From: Portunus trituberculatus | Lineage: Eukaryota > Arthropoda > Malacostraca > Decapoda > Portunidae | Length of the DNA stretch: 64,000 bases | Direction of reading: 5' to 3' | Assembly (NCBI RefSeq): GCF_017591435.1 | Contig: NC_059289.1 | Span: forward strand, 8,284,337 to 8,348,336 | In this document: positions 12,050 to 26,330 of the stretch, piece by piece | Position numbering within the stretch: the stretch's first letter is position 1 | Layout of the letters: the number at the start of each line of letters is the position of its first letter | Translations under genes and position numbers: made by a program | Notes under the pieces: model-generated | Database searches by the model: none | What the model was told of the DNA's origin: nothing | The model's input: the letters and a program-made list of their open reading frames with translations, nothing else

Positions 12050-12672
12050 ATGCAGACTTCTAATTTAATATTTACGTTCAGTTCATGCCTTTTAAAATAA
12101 TATGCTTATGTTTGCTGATATTTATGTCAGACAATCAATCTGGTGACAGTAAAGCTCAATTGGACTAGCAACAATACTCTGGTCACTTGTCACTGTACCG
12201 GTACATGGCATCTCCATTCCCCAATATTGCTAAATGGTAACCTAAAGACGCGAGAAAATTATATGTATATTCAGACGATAAAGATTCATTCACTTGATTT
12301 AACATTCCTCCCAACACTTGTGGGACGGTATTGGTCGTTCGCTCCATTATACTTAACTGTAATTGGCTGACTCATCTCTAATATATAATGCAAATCAGAG
12401 TAGGTACCATCATGTGTCTCGAGTATATCTAAAGAGACTGTTGTGAAAGTTGGTGAGTTATTAGGGTTTCCAACGGTGGTTTCATAATGCTGGTGGTCGT
12501 TTAACTACGATTTTGTGTCACTAACAACTAGAATTGCTTGGAGAGTCCTTTTCATTGGTCCTGTCATGCATATGCAGAAGTATGTAACAAGAGTTATATT
12601 AATTCCTCTACCTCATAATCCTCTGAATTTTGACGTCGGATACGTTGGTGTTGTCGTAGCTGCATTAATAAG

Positions 12673-12673
<1 letters not shown>

Positions 12674-12730
<57 letters not shown>
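12674..12730. repeat. (GT)n microsatellite
   Basis: About 28 uninterrupted GT units. Confidence 0.95.
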
Positions 12731-12733
<3 letters not shown>

Positions 12734-13549
12734 ACGGAAACGAAGATGGTGCCACGACAGCCGCTAAACGATGAATGAGCATGGAAGATGAGGACGGAGC
12801 CAAGAACTATACCTACCATACCATTGCTACCTTGTACGCAGCCATTATGGAGAAAGGGAAGACACACATTCCCTACTGACCACATTTATGAAAAATTAAA
12901 TACTACGTTTTGGTGGGAGACTAAAAATACCTTTGTCTGTTGTATAACTTGACTCCTATTTTTAGAAGTTTCAAGGTCTCGTGCAATTTTCAGCTTGCGC
13001 TCGTAACGTTTTGCATGTGCATTGATTTTCTCGTGTCTGTTGCGTATATTTACATCAAAGGAATATTATTTACTTCACACCAATCCCACGCATTTACCCA
13101 AAACAAGATAAGAATTCCGAAGTTCTCATAAAAACGGTTTTCAAAGGTCTGAGAGGTGACTAGTTTGTGTTTCATGGCTTTTTGTCCCACTAATGGTGCA
13201 GAAGCCTTGTTGTATCATTAGTCATGCGAACACTCTTCAAACTCATTATATGTATATTTCCACTGCAGCCTGTTAAATAGTATTTCCCGACGTCGGATAT
13301 CTTGGATTGTCATTGATCGCTGGCTGTTTTAATACGCGACTCGGTATACAGCCAGCCAGCTCGCAAGAGACACATTCTAAAATTCATATCGTAATAAATC
13401 TTGGTGTTGAGTCTTTGTACTGCAAAACATTAATTCAAAGTGTTTATCCTAACATTATCCATATGATCTGGTAATACACACTCTACAAAACTGTTATTAT
13501 AAGCTTAATACTCACAGTCGCGGTTTCAATGCTCTCGCATTTTTTACTA

Positions 13550-16330
13550 GTCTCAACTACATAGAGATGGACAGAATAGGGATGAGAAGAAGTAGAGAGT
13601 CTTGTGCAGCGAGGCCGCAGGAGGGGAAGGCATGCAGTTAGCAAGTTCAGAAGAGCAGACAGCATGAAAACAGCGGTAGAAGACAGATAAAGATGCAACA
13701 TTGCGGCGGTGACTTAAAGAATCAAGACAGTCAGTTAGAGGAGAAGAGTTGATAAGACGAAAAGCTTTAGATTCCACCTTGTTTAGTAAAGCTGTGTGTG
13801 GATCCCCCAGACATGAGAGCCATACTCCATACACGGGCGGATAAGGCCCTTGTACAGAGCAAGCAGCTGGGAGGGAGAGAAAATGGACGAAGACGCCATA
13901 GGACACCTAACTTCTTGGAAGCTGATTTAGCAAGAGTAGAGATGTGAAATTTCCAGTTTAGATTTTTAGTGAAGGATAGACCGAGTGTGTTTAATGTAGA
14001 GGAGAGGGAAGTTGAGTGTTATTGAAGAAGAGAGGATAGTTGTCTGGAAGGTTATGTCGAGTAGATAGTTGTAGAAATTGAGTTTTGAGGCATTGAACAA
14101 AACCAGGTTTTCTCTGCCCCAATCAGAAACAAGTGAAAGATCAGAAGTTAGGCGTCCTATAGCATCTCGCCTTGAGTCATTTAATTGTTGTTGGGTTGGG
14201 CGTCTGTTGAACGCTGTTGAATAATGCAGGTGGTATCATCAGCATAGGAGTGGATAGGGCATTGAGTCAGATTTAGGAGATCATTGATGAATAATAGAAA
14301 GAGAGTGGGTGATAGGACAGAACCCTGTGGAACACCACTGTTGATAGTTTTAGGGAAGAACAGTGACCGTCTACTACAGCAGCAATAGAACGATCGGAAA
14401 GGAAACTGGAGATGAAGGTACAGAGAGAAGGATAGAATCCGTAGGAGGGTAGTTTAGAAATTAAAGATTTGTGCCAGACTCTATCGAAGGCTTTCGATAT
14501 GTCAAGGCCGACAGCAAAGGTTTCACCGAAGTCCCTAAAGAGGATGACCAAGATTCAGTTAGGAAAGTAAGAAGATCACCAGTAGATCTGCCTTTACGGA
14601 AACCATACTGGCAATCAGAGAGAAGGTTGTGAGCTGATAGATGCCTCATTATCTTCCTATTAAGGATAGACTCAAAGGCTTTAGAAAGGCAGGAAATCAA
14701 AGCTATAGGGCGGTAGTTAGAAGGATTGGAGTGGTCACCTTTTTTAGGGACAGGTTGAATGTGAGCAAACTTCCAGCAAGAAGGATAAATAGAAGTAGAG
14801 ACACAGATGAAAGAGTTTGACCAGGCAGTGAGCGAGTTCGGAAGCACAGTTTTTGAGAACAACAGGAGGGACTCCATCCGGACCGTAAGCCTTCCGAGAA
14901 TCAAGGCCAGAGAGGGCCAGGAAAACGTCTTTATAAAGAATTTTAATTTTAGGGATGAAGTAGTCAGAGGGTGGAGGAGTAGGAGGAATATGCCCAGAAT
15001 CATCCAAAGTTGAGTTGGTAGCAAAGGTTTGAGCGAAGAGTTCAGCTTTAGAAAAGAAGAGACAGCTGTAGAGCCATCTGGATGAAGTAAAGGAGGGAAA
15101 GACGAAGAAGTAAAGTTGTTAGAGATATTATTGGCTAGATGCCAGAAATCTCGAGAGGAGTTAGAATTGGAAAGACTTTGACATTTTCTATTGATGAAAG
15201 AGTTTTTAGTAAGTTGGAGAATAGATTTGGCATGATTACGGGCAGAAATATATAGGGCATGAGTTTCAGCAGTTGGATGGCTACGGAACCGTTTGTGAGC
15301 CGCCTCTCTATCATTGACAGCACGAGAACAAGCAGAGTTAAACCAAGGCTTTTTAGCTTTAGGGTTAGAGAAAGTATGAGGAATGTATAGCTCCATGCCA
15401 GAGATAATCACCTCTGTTATGCGCTCGGCACAAAGAGAAGGATCTCTGACATGAAAACAATAATCATCCCAAGGAAATCAGAATAGTACTGCCTTAGTTC
15501 CTCCCACTTAGCAGAGTTAAAATGCCAGAAGCACCTCCGCTTAGGCGGGTCCTGAGGCTGCACTGGAGTGATAGAACTGGTAACGGAAATTAGATTGTGG
15601 TCGGAGGAGCCCAACGGAGAGGAAAGTTTAACAGAGTAAGCAGAAGGGTTGGAGGTTAGGAAAAGATCAAGAATGTTGGGCGTGTCTCCAAGGCGGTCAG
15701 GAATACGGGTAGGGAACTGCACTAGCTGCTCTAGGTCATGAAGGATAGCAAAGTTGAAGGTTTGTTCACCAGGTTGGTCAGTGAAAGAAGATGAAAGCCA
15801 AAGCTGGTGGTGAACATTGAAATCCCTAAAATGGAGATCTCAGCAAAAGGAAAGTGAGATAAGATGTGCTCCACCTTGGAAGTCAAATAGTCAAAGAATT
15901 TTACATAGTCAGAGGAATTAGGTGAGAGGTATACAGCACAGATGAATTTAGTTAGAGAGTGACATTGAAGTCTTAGCCAGATGGTAGAAAATTCTGAAGA
16001 TTCAAGATTGTGGGCACGAGAGCAAGTGGTGTCGTTACGCACGTATGCGCAACATCCAGCTTTGGATTGAAAATGAGGATAGAGCAAGTAGGAGGGAACA
16101 GAAAAGGGGCTGCTGTCAGTAGTCACAGACAACTGTGTTTCGGTTAGGAAGAGAAGATGAGGTTTAGTAGAGGAGAGGTGGTGTTCCACAGATTAAAAAT
16201 TAGAACGAAGGCCACGAATGTTGCAGAAATTGATAGTGAAAGTATTAGATGAAGTGTCAAGACACCCAAGGTCGACAGCAGAAGGGCAGTCCGACCTGGG
16301 GACATTGGTTTGAAACATTTTTTCATATAG
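13550..16330 (-). pseudogene. decayed LINE (endonuclease + reverse transcriptase), copy 1
   Basis: Broken minus-strand frames together follow one non-LTR retrotransposon polyprotein. From 5' to 3' they are: NFCNIRGL near 16210; endonuclease pieces at 15417-16189 (FLTETQLS, AYVRNDTTCS, SSDHNLISV); a linker; then RT blocks KAYGPDGVPP, PVPKKGDHSNPSNYRPIAL, YGFRKGRSTGD and DISKAFDRVWHKSLI at 14273-15411, and a C-terminal part at 13553-13906. There are several frameshifts. Compared with the copy at 42882-46103 it lacks roughly the last 300 bases, including the A-rich tail: homology stops near 13560. It belongs to the I/jockey-like group (clade not certain). Confidence 0.85.
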
Positions 16331-16513
16331 TTTAACAGAGAGCACTGTTTCTCCTCTAAATATTACAAAGGAATACATTCTGTAATAATCTTGGTAGAGC
16401 AACATTTTTGCGGCCGAAGGTATATCAAACCGAAAAGACTAACTGAACTCGGGAACACCGAGTCCTCTCAAAACACCAAAACAACCCCGCGGCCCGCGGG
16501 TGTTTGGAAGCTC

Positions 16514-16947
16514 GTGTGGAGTAGGGTGACGTCCCCGGTTTCAATGACCTGTCCCTGGCTACTGCTGTCCCCGGTTTTCTGTAACTGAAAGATCACTTGA
16601 TGCGTTAAAAACTACTCCTTTTGATTATGATAATTATGTCCTTTTATAATTACTCTTTTAGAATGTCAAGAATAAGGAGAAGGCCTTACAGTTTCCGTGA
16701 AGGCGGTGAAGTGTATAGCGGACACATTTTAACAGCTTATGGGTGTTCATGATCTCAGGTAGAGATTTTTTTTTCTTAGCAACTTGGGTAAATAAGGCGA
16801 AAGAAACTTTTGATTGCTGGTTTAGAAATAGTACGAATAGTGTCCCCGTTTTAGTTTTTCCAGTGCAAAAACACCATGTTTTTACCTCCCTGAACTGAAA
16901 ATGTCCCCCGGAATTTGTCTCAGAAATTTGGTCACCCTAGTGTGGAG
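16514..16947. mobile_element. hAT-type MITE with 8-bp target-site duplication
   Basis: The element at 16522-16939 (418 bp) begins TAGGGTGAC and ends GTCACCCTA, a perfect 9-bp terminal inverted repeat fitting the hAT terminal rule. It is flanked on both sides by GTGTGGAG (16514-16521 and 16940-16947), an exact 8-bp duplication typical of hAT transposition. It has no transposase ORF. Inside, 'gtccccgg'-like motifs recur several times near both ends. Confidence 0.85.
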
Positions 16948-16966
16948 TGTTCTTAGCTGGAACAGA

Positions 16967-17344
16967 ATGCCGGTTTATACATGTGCTGTAGCTGACTGCA
17001 ATTCTATATAAAAAAAGAAAAACCAAGGCGTGAAAGGATGGACTGTGTTTCCCAGGAAGAAAGACGCGCGTCGAAGATTATGGGAGACACGATGTAAACG
17101 AGGCCCGACGTGGAGAGCTACCAAGGACCATGCTATCTGCTCAAAGCACTTCATAGATTGGTGCAAAGGACCGTCAGCATCGCATCCAGACCCTGAACTG
17201 TTTGCCTATAACCGGTGGGGAGCAGGTAGAAACCTGCTTGATGTTGTTTACATACGGAACGGACAATCTTTCACTGAAGTCATACAAGGATTTTGCATCA
17301 AAACATCGTGTTTATTTGATATTCGTCACATTTTCTGGATTTGA
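16967..17344 (+). pseudogene. THAP-domain ORF with one premature stop
   Basis: Starting at ATG 16967, the frame has Cys-x4-Cys (TCAVADC), then a TAA at 17009-17011 next to an A-rich run. It continues in the same frame through VKGWTVFPRKKDARRRLWE, to ICSKHF, and on to a stop at 17342-17344. The pattern C-x4-C-x46-C-x2-H, with a Pro (FP) and a conserved Trp between, is the THAP zinc-binding signature, a DNA-binding domain related to P-element transposase. Only the TAA breaks it. After SKHF it departs from the usual AVP ending (DPELFAYNRWG). It may be a remnant of a THAP gene or domesticated transposase, or an assembly error in the A run. No downstream domain is seen. Confidence 0.55.
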
Positions 17345-18180
17345 TTGCTAATTAATTAACTTGAACCAATGAAATGTGCTTGCTTACTGAAAATAATGTA
17401 ATTCACTCAAGGTGATGAAGTGTCCCAAAACTGAGACCATGAACCAAGCATTTTTGGCTCGTTTTGCCATATTACGTTCTCTGTGCTTGGTGAAGCTGAT
17501 TAGAGATGTTCCTAATAATTTATTACTTATATGACGTAAAAAACTTTTTCCAGCATACCGAGTTGAATGTGTTAAATTAAGTTATCTGGCGAATCTGGCA
17601 GCTTTTCAGCACTTTCTGACATCGGGAAAATGAATTAGTGAGCCAATGTTATCTCCATAATACCCAGACAAAGGACTATTAAATCGTGTTGCTATGGCGC
17701 CCAGTGTGCAATCAAAAGCATATAGTTTAAAAAATGCAACATAATAATTGAGGCATGTGACATTATTATTGGATTTGTTACCTAATATCTTCCAAACTGT
17801 AGGAGATATGGAAAGTATTGGTTCTGACAAATAAGGAGGAAGGTAGGAAAGAAATAGAACATAAAGAAGCAGCTATTGACAAAATAAAGCACAAATCAAA
17901 TCAGGAAGTGTCACAACAAGAATTGTAGATGAGAAACCTCTCTACACTGCACGAAGATCGATTAGATAAGGGACGGATGTGACCACTCTAATGTTTATCT
18001 CGCCTCCCAGCATTCCTCTTCACCTCCATCATCATGTCACATCTATAGAAGTTAAGCTTTATCACGCTGAGTCACTGCCGGCATCCAATCGCCAGCCAGA
18101 AAGCTATCGACAACCAATCGCACACTGTAATATTTCAGATGGGCGTTGGTGCCTATCTTTTTTCCTTGATGTGATATTGG
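17345..18180. other. intergenic upstream of annexin
   Basis: No gene or repeat recognised. The right end probably carries the annexin promoter. Confidence 0.4.
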
Positions 18181-18291
18181 GGTGATAAAAGAAGGGACGC
18201 GATAACACTTGGTCACTCATCGCTGCACCCTCGCTCTTGTACCTATACTGCTCTTCTTGTCCTCAGCCGCTGTCGTCAATAACCAATAATC

Positions 18292-18300
<9 letters not shown>
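18181..18300 (+). promoter_or_regulatory. candidate annexin core promoter and 5' UTR
   Basis: A TATA-like TGATAAAAG at 18183-18191 lies about 30 bases before TCACTC near 18213, which could be an initiator. The first coding exon starts at 18292 in the context aataatcATG. The spacing suits an arthropod TATA promoter, but no transcript data support it. Confidence 0.3.
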
Positions 18301-22210
<3,910 letters not shown>

Positions 22211-22284
22211 GAGAACACAGTCCAGTGCTCAGAGGACATTCCTTGCTCCTTCCACGTGTATGCAAGACACACGCAATAATCCTT

Positions 22285-22285
<1 letters not shown>

Positions 22286-22358
<73 letters not shown>
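22286..22358. repeat. (CT)n microsatellite in the annexin 3' UTR
   Basis: About 36 CT units, 76 bases after the annexin stop and before the poly(A) signals at 22451 and 22490. It should therefore be in the mature mRNA as a pyrimidine tract. Confidence 0.85.
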
Positions 22359-22361
<3 letters not shown>

Positions 22362-22450
22362 CATAATCATCTCTCCATAATCATGAAAACTGATTTCAGA
22401 TAGATTATTGCAATGCTCTTCTAAAATTCGTAACACTGTTAAAATAAGTT

Positions 22451-22495
22451 AATAAATATATTGGTATGATGATAAATACAACAAATACAAATAAA
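22451..22495 (+). terminator. annexin poly(A) signals
   Basis: AATAAA occurs at 22451-22456 and 22490-22495. The second is followed by a T/GT-rich stretch (tgtttgtatta). Both are 240-290 bases after the stop codon. Confidence 0.6.
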
Positions 22496-22938
22496 ATGTT
22501 TGTATTAGTCCACTTGTGTGGTGTACAGATTCTATAAAGTATACACTTCTATATAAGCACATCAGCGGATGACATTAGACCAAGGAGAATGTATTAATAA
22601 TGATTTAATTTACATAATCTGTACCAAAAGAATAAATTTGAAAAAAATAGTTTACGTACACACCTCGATATTTGTACATCAAAGTGAGTGCGTTATCTTA
22701 CTATGAATTTATGGGACGGGGTTACAGGGTTGCAGGGTTGCATGGCGCGGAGGTTCCGGGCCACTAGCATCCAATAACCAAGTAGTCACTCAAATCCAAA
22801 ACGAGTGAAGAGAGTACTGATTTAAGTGGCACTCACACCCTGTCTGTTTGGCCTGAGAACAACGATCACATTCTGAGTTTGTGATACCCCTCGAGGCGTC
22901 ATGCATCCTCACACACACACACCCACACACACACACAC

Positions 22939-23247
22939 GCCCGGTAGCTCAGTGGTTAGAGCGCTGTCTTCACAAGCCAGAGAACCGGGGTTCGATTCCC
23001 CGGCCGGGTGGAGATATTTGGGTGTGTCTCCTTTCACGTGTAGCCCCTGTTCACCTAGCAGTGAGTAGGTACGGGATGTAAATCGAGGAGTTGTGACCTT
23101 GTTGTCCCAGGTGTGTGTTGTGTGCCTGGTTCTCAGGCCTATCCAAAGATCGGAAATAATGAGCTCTGAGCTCGTTCCGTAGGGTACCGTCTGGCTGTCT
23201 CGGCAGAGACTGCGGCAGATCAAACAGTGAAACACACGCACACACAT
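22939..23247 (+). repeat. tRNA-derived SINE, family 2 (copy 1)
   Basis: The head (22939-23013) folds as a tRNA: acceptor GCCCGGT/GCCGGGT with wobble ends, D-arm TAGCTCAGTGGTTAGAGC, anticodon loop TTCACAA and T-arm CGGGG-TTCGATT-CCCCG. A body of about 230 bases follows and ends in CAGTGAAACACAC plus a (CA)n tail. A second full copy at 61336-61626 shares both head and body, so this is a SINE and not an isolated tRNA gene. The anticodon stem has one mismatch here. Confidence 0.85.
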
Positions 23248-23304
23248 CGCTACTTCTATAGCAGTACTCACCGCTAGAGAGAGAGAGAGAGATAGTTGAT
23301 TCTG

Positions 23305-23405
23305 AAGCTTATTATTATCATCATTATTATTATTATATTTGTTATTATTATTATTATCATCATTATTGTTATTATTATTATCATTATTATTATCATTAGT
23401 ATTAT
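23305..23405. repeat. imperfect (ATT)n region
   Basis: About 100 bases of interrupted ATT/ATC repeats. Confidence 0.8.
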
Positions 23406-23780
23406 ATTTCCCTAATTTAAAGGAATGACTGGCTTACGTCAATAAATGTCTTAAGGCAATACAGAAGCAGGCAGGGAGTTCAGGAGTGTACCAGGAAAAG
23501 CGATGAAAGATTCAGATTACTTTGGTCATCTCTTTTACTCAACCAACCAACCTTGAAAGCCCTGTTGCTGTTTGGCTTTCCTAAGTATTCCAAATAACCC
23601 AGTATATGCTCTCCCAACACCCTCACCCCGGCACCCAACACTCTATTGCCACAACCTATTCGTACCAGTTTGTTAATAATTGCATGCTTGTGTGAAGATA
23701 GATAGATGAATAGATAAATATGCAGGTAATCTGAAATACAATAGATATAGAAATGGACAGATAGTAGAGGTAGTAAACAT

Positions 23781-24151
23781 CTCGCTGAACGTTTCCCTTT
23801 GTATCTCACAAATCAAGGGGGCAGTCACAGCCCGCCCTCTAAAGACAACTCTCCTTCTTCACTTAAAACTACATGCAAAAAAGACAACTCTCCTTCTTCA
23901 CTTAAAACTACATGCACTTACCATATACACCCTTCACTTAAAATTCAAAATAAAAAAATGACGACTCCAAATCCAGCTTCGGAGTCCCCTTCTGGGAGGG
24001 GGATTAGAAATGTCCTCAGGTCGGACTGCTCTCTCATTGATGACCAAAAATGTTTTGACACCTCCCTCAACTTTTTCTTCATTAATTTTTGCAACATTCG
24101 CGGTCTTAGATTTAATTTTCAATCTGTAGAACACCACCTCTCCTCTACTGC
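23781..24151 (+). mobile_element. LINE copy 2, 5' fragment only
   Basis: It begins CTCGCTGAACGTTTCCC, like the full-length element at 42882, and runs through the leader and the start of the ORF (SLNFFFINFCNIRGL) to 'caccacctctcctctactg'. Homology then stops abruptly, so this copy has the 5' end and lacks everything downstream. Within it a segment near 23840-23915 (aaagacaactctccttcttcacttaaaactacatgca) is duplicated in tandem. Confidence 0.85.
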
Positions 24152-24240
24152 TTTAACTGGACCCTTGGAACCTTGGATTAACTGGAGCATTGGTGCCTTA
24201 ACTGGCTCCTTGGACCCTTGGATTGACTGGAGCCTTGGTA
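24152..24240 (+). repeat. short internal repeats (ccttgga...actgg)
   Basis: Variants of 'ttaactgga', 'cccttgga' and 'ccttggat' recur several times, directly at the break point of the LINE fragment. Confidence 0.6.
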
Positions 24241-24369
24241 AAACAGCATGAATACTTGAACAAAGATGGACAGTGGTGATAACAAACGGAAAAAAACACA
24301 GACTAAAACAGCATGAATACTTGAACAAAGATGGACAATGGTTATAACAAACAGAAAAACATACAGACT
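24240..24369 (+). repeat. 65-bp tandem duplication
   Basis: Units 24240-24304 and 24305-24369 both start aaaacagcatgaatacttga and end acagact. They differ at only a few bases, so the duplication is recent. Confidence 0.9.
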
Positions 24370-24476
24370 AAGAGCGATGTCTGTTACTCTCTTCTCTTAC
24401 ATTCTTATTTCGTTTTCTCAAATTTCTCTTTCCGTTTCTTTATATCATTAGTTATTTTTTTTCTCTATCTGTATAT

Positions 24477-24482
<6 letters not shown>

Positions 24483-24552
<70 letters not shown>

Positions 24553-24755
24553 TAATTGTACGTTCTTCTCCATAACCAATACTAATCTGTCCACGTTATC
24601 TTCTATATCTTTTTTATTGATTTCAGTTTTACCTTTGCATCCCTCTCACTTCAGTATATAAGCCTCAATTACTGAAAGAAAAGTGGGAGAATAGGCCTAT
24701 AAAAATAAAATAGAAAAATAACCAAAGACGTAATTCGACCAGAAGGGCAAAGCTT

Positions 24756-24811
<56 letters not shown>
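24483..24811. repeat. two (TC)n microsatellites
   Basis: TC arrays at 24483-24551 and about 24759-24811, separated by about 200 bases of unique AT-rich DNA. Nothing else is recognised up to 25330 except poly(T) runs at 24886-24903 and 25101-25122. Confidence 0.9.
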
Positions 24812-24814
<3 letters not shown>

Positions 24815-25330
24815 TACGGAAATAATGATGGTAAGTGATTTTTCATAATAGGTGCGTACATTAACTCTCCTTCCTTTTCCTCATTTTTTTTTTTTTTTTT
24901 TTTGCGTAATGTCTTGCGATTTCTAATTGTTTTGAGGTGACTCAGCTCAGGCGTGTAAATAGAAGCAACAGAAGAAAGAAAGAAGGAGAAACAAAGGAGG
25001 AAGACAAAGAAGTAAGAAAAAAGAAACGGAAGAAATGGAAGAGCTAAGCCGCAATATTGTTTAACTAAGTCTCCCTTGTAATTATGCCGTTTTTTCAGAT
25101 TTTTTTTTTTTTTTTTTTTTTTGTGCGTGTGTCCTTAGGATATATTTGTAGTGTTTTAAACTAAACTAAATTAGATTAAACCAAATTAAGCTACATTATA
25201 CCAAACTAAATCATACCAAACTACAATAATTAACCAAACTACATTAAATTTAACGATATTAAACTAAATTGAATGAAACTGAACAGAATTAAACTATACA
25301 AAACCAACTTAAAGGAACATTTTTTTTTTT

Positions 25331-25960
25331 CATCTCTTCGGCCTTTTGAGATAGCGACTACTTTACCAATATTTCTAAAGGTCTTTAATTTCACTCACAA
25401 TGTAAGTTTGATGGTTCTAGTGACAGAGTAACGATTTCTAGGTTACCAATAGCAAAAACACTCCTAGAAATAAATATTTTCATCTCTCTGGCCTTTTGAA
25501 AGTAGCCACATTACCGATATTTCTAAAGGTCTCTAGTTTCAGTCGTCTTGGGACCTGCCACCAATGATAAGCTGGTTTTTCAACAATGACATCATCCCTG
25601 CCATCCTCAAGGAATTCCCACTTTTGCTCCACCTTTGTAAGTAATGTAAATATACTTAAGGTTATTTATTTTTGTACTGCAATACATTAGTTTTCTATGA
25701 ACATTTGTTTGGGGATGGGTGGCAGGCTCCTCCCATCTCCTTTGTTGTACTTTTTTTTTTTTTTTCAACAATAAACTTATCAAATAGTTTCAGTCACAAT
25801 GTTGTTAAAGGCAAGTTTGATGGTTGTAGTGACAGATTAACATGAATTTCAGGTTAACAATAGCAAAAGACACTCTTAGGAATAAATTATTTTATCTCTT
25901 CGGCGTTTTGAAATGGTGATCACATTACCATGTCTCGTGCCGCGCTCTCCAAACCTTCAC
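25331..25960 (-). repeat. interspersed repeat R1 in tandem (about 2.5 units, reverse orientation)
   Basis: The units 'catctct(t)cggccttttga...ttctaaaggtct...gtttgatggttctagtgacag...taacaatagcaaaaacactcct' recur starting near 25331, 25480 and 25893. Their reverse complement matches the repeats at 3592-3800 and 19340-19500. The middle unit is split by an insertion at 25545-25784. Confidence 0.65.
25534..25795 (+). mobile_element. 5'-truncated LINE-like insertion with 11-bp target-site duplication
   Basis: The insert at 25545-25784 (240 bp) is bounded by TAGTTTCAGTC at 25534-25544 and again at 25785-25795. Removing the insert and one duplicate restores the tandem R1 unit (compare 'aatttcactcacaatg' in the first unit). 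The insert ends ...tttgttgta-(T)n-caacaataaacttatcaaa, like the repeat at 10790-10893. Confidence 0.85.
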
Positions 25961-25994
25961 ATCTTGCTTCTTGGAGCATCCATTAGGTTTTCAT

Positions 25995-26034
<40 letters not shown>

Positions 26035-26116
26035 TAAATGAACATACATAAAAAGCAATGCATACATCGTAACCCAATAAATGAATGTAAAAAAAAAAAG
26101 TTAAAGAAATTTATAA

Positions 26117-26330
26117 GACGCCGTGGTACAGTGGAACCATGCGTGCTTTGGGGTACGAGGGGTCTCCAAGTGCACGGGTTCGAATCCTATCCACGGTCCG
26201 AGCGTAGGTTGGGTTTCCTCACTCAGGGCAACGGTTTCCAAGCGGATGGGCTTTGAGATAGGAGATACCCCAAAAAAGTATCCCCTTTAGCCCATAAATT
26301 CCCGTGAAAAGCCTACATGGTATAGAAAAA
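26117..26330 (+). repeat. tRNA-derived SINE, family 3 (copy 1)
   Basis: The head CGCCGTGGTACAGTGGAACC leads to a box B-like GGGTTCGAATCC, then GGTCCGAGCGTAGG...GGCAACGGTTTCCAA in the body and an A-rich end. A reverse copy at 42243-42456 shares the head and body. A (GA)n array lies just upstream at 25999-26030. Confidence 0.8.

Larger units (their letters stand above)
10894..13480. other. intergenic with microsatellites
   Basis: No gene was seen. It contains (CA)n-(TC)n-(CA)n at 11279-11396, (GT)n at 11814-11859, (AG)n at 12024-12049 and (GT)n at 12674-12730. The ORFs that cross them are low-complexity artefacts. Confidence 0.6.

Noticed and set aside
22939..23013. A functional tRNA gene (valine-like CAC anticodon loop)
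   Set aside because: The tRNA-like head is joined to a 230-bp body repeated in a second copy, and the anticodon stem has a mismatch here. It is a SINE head.
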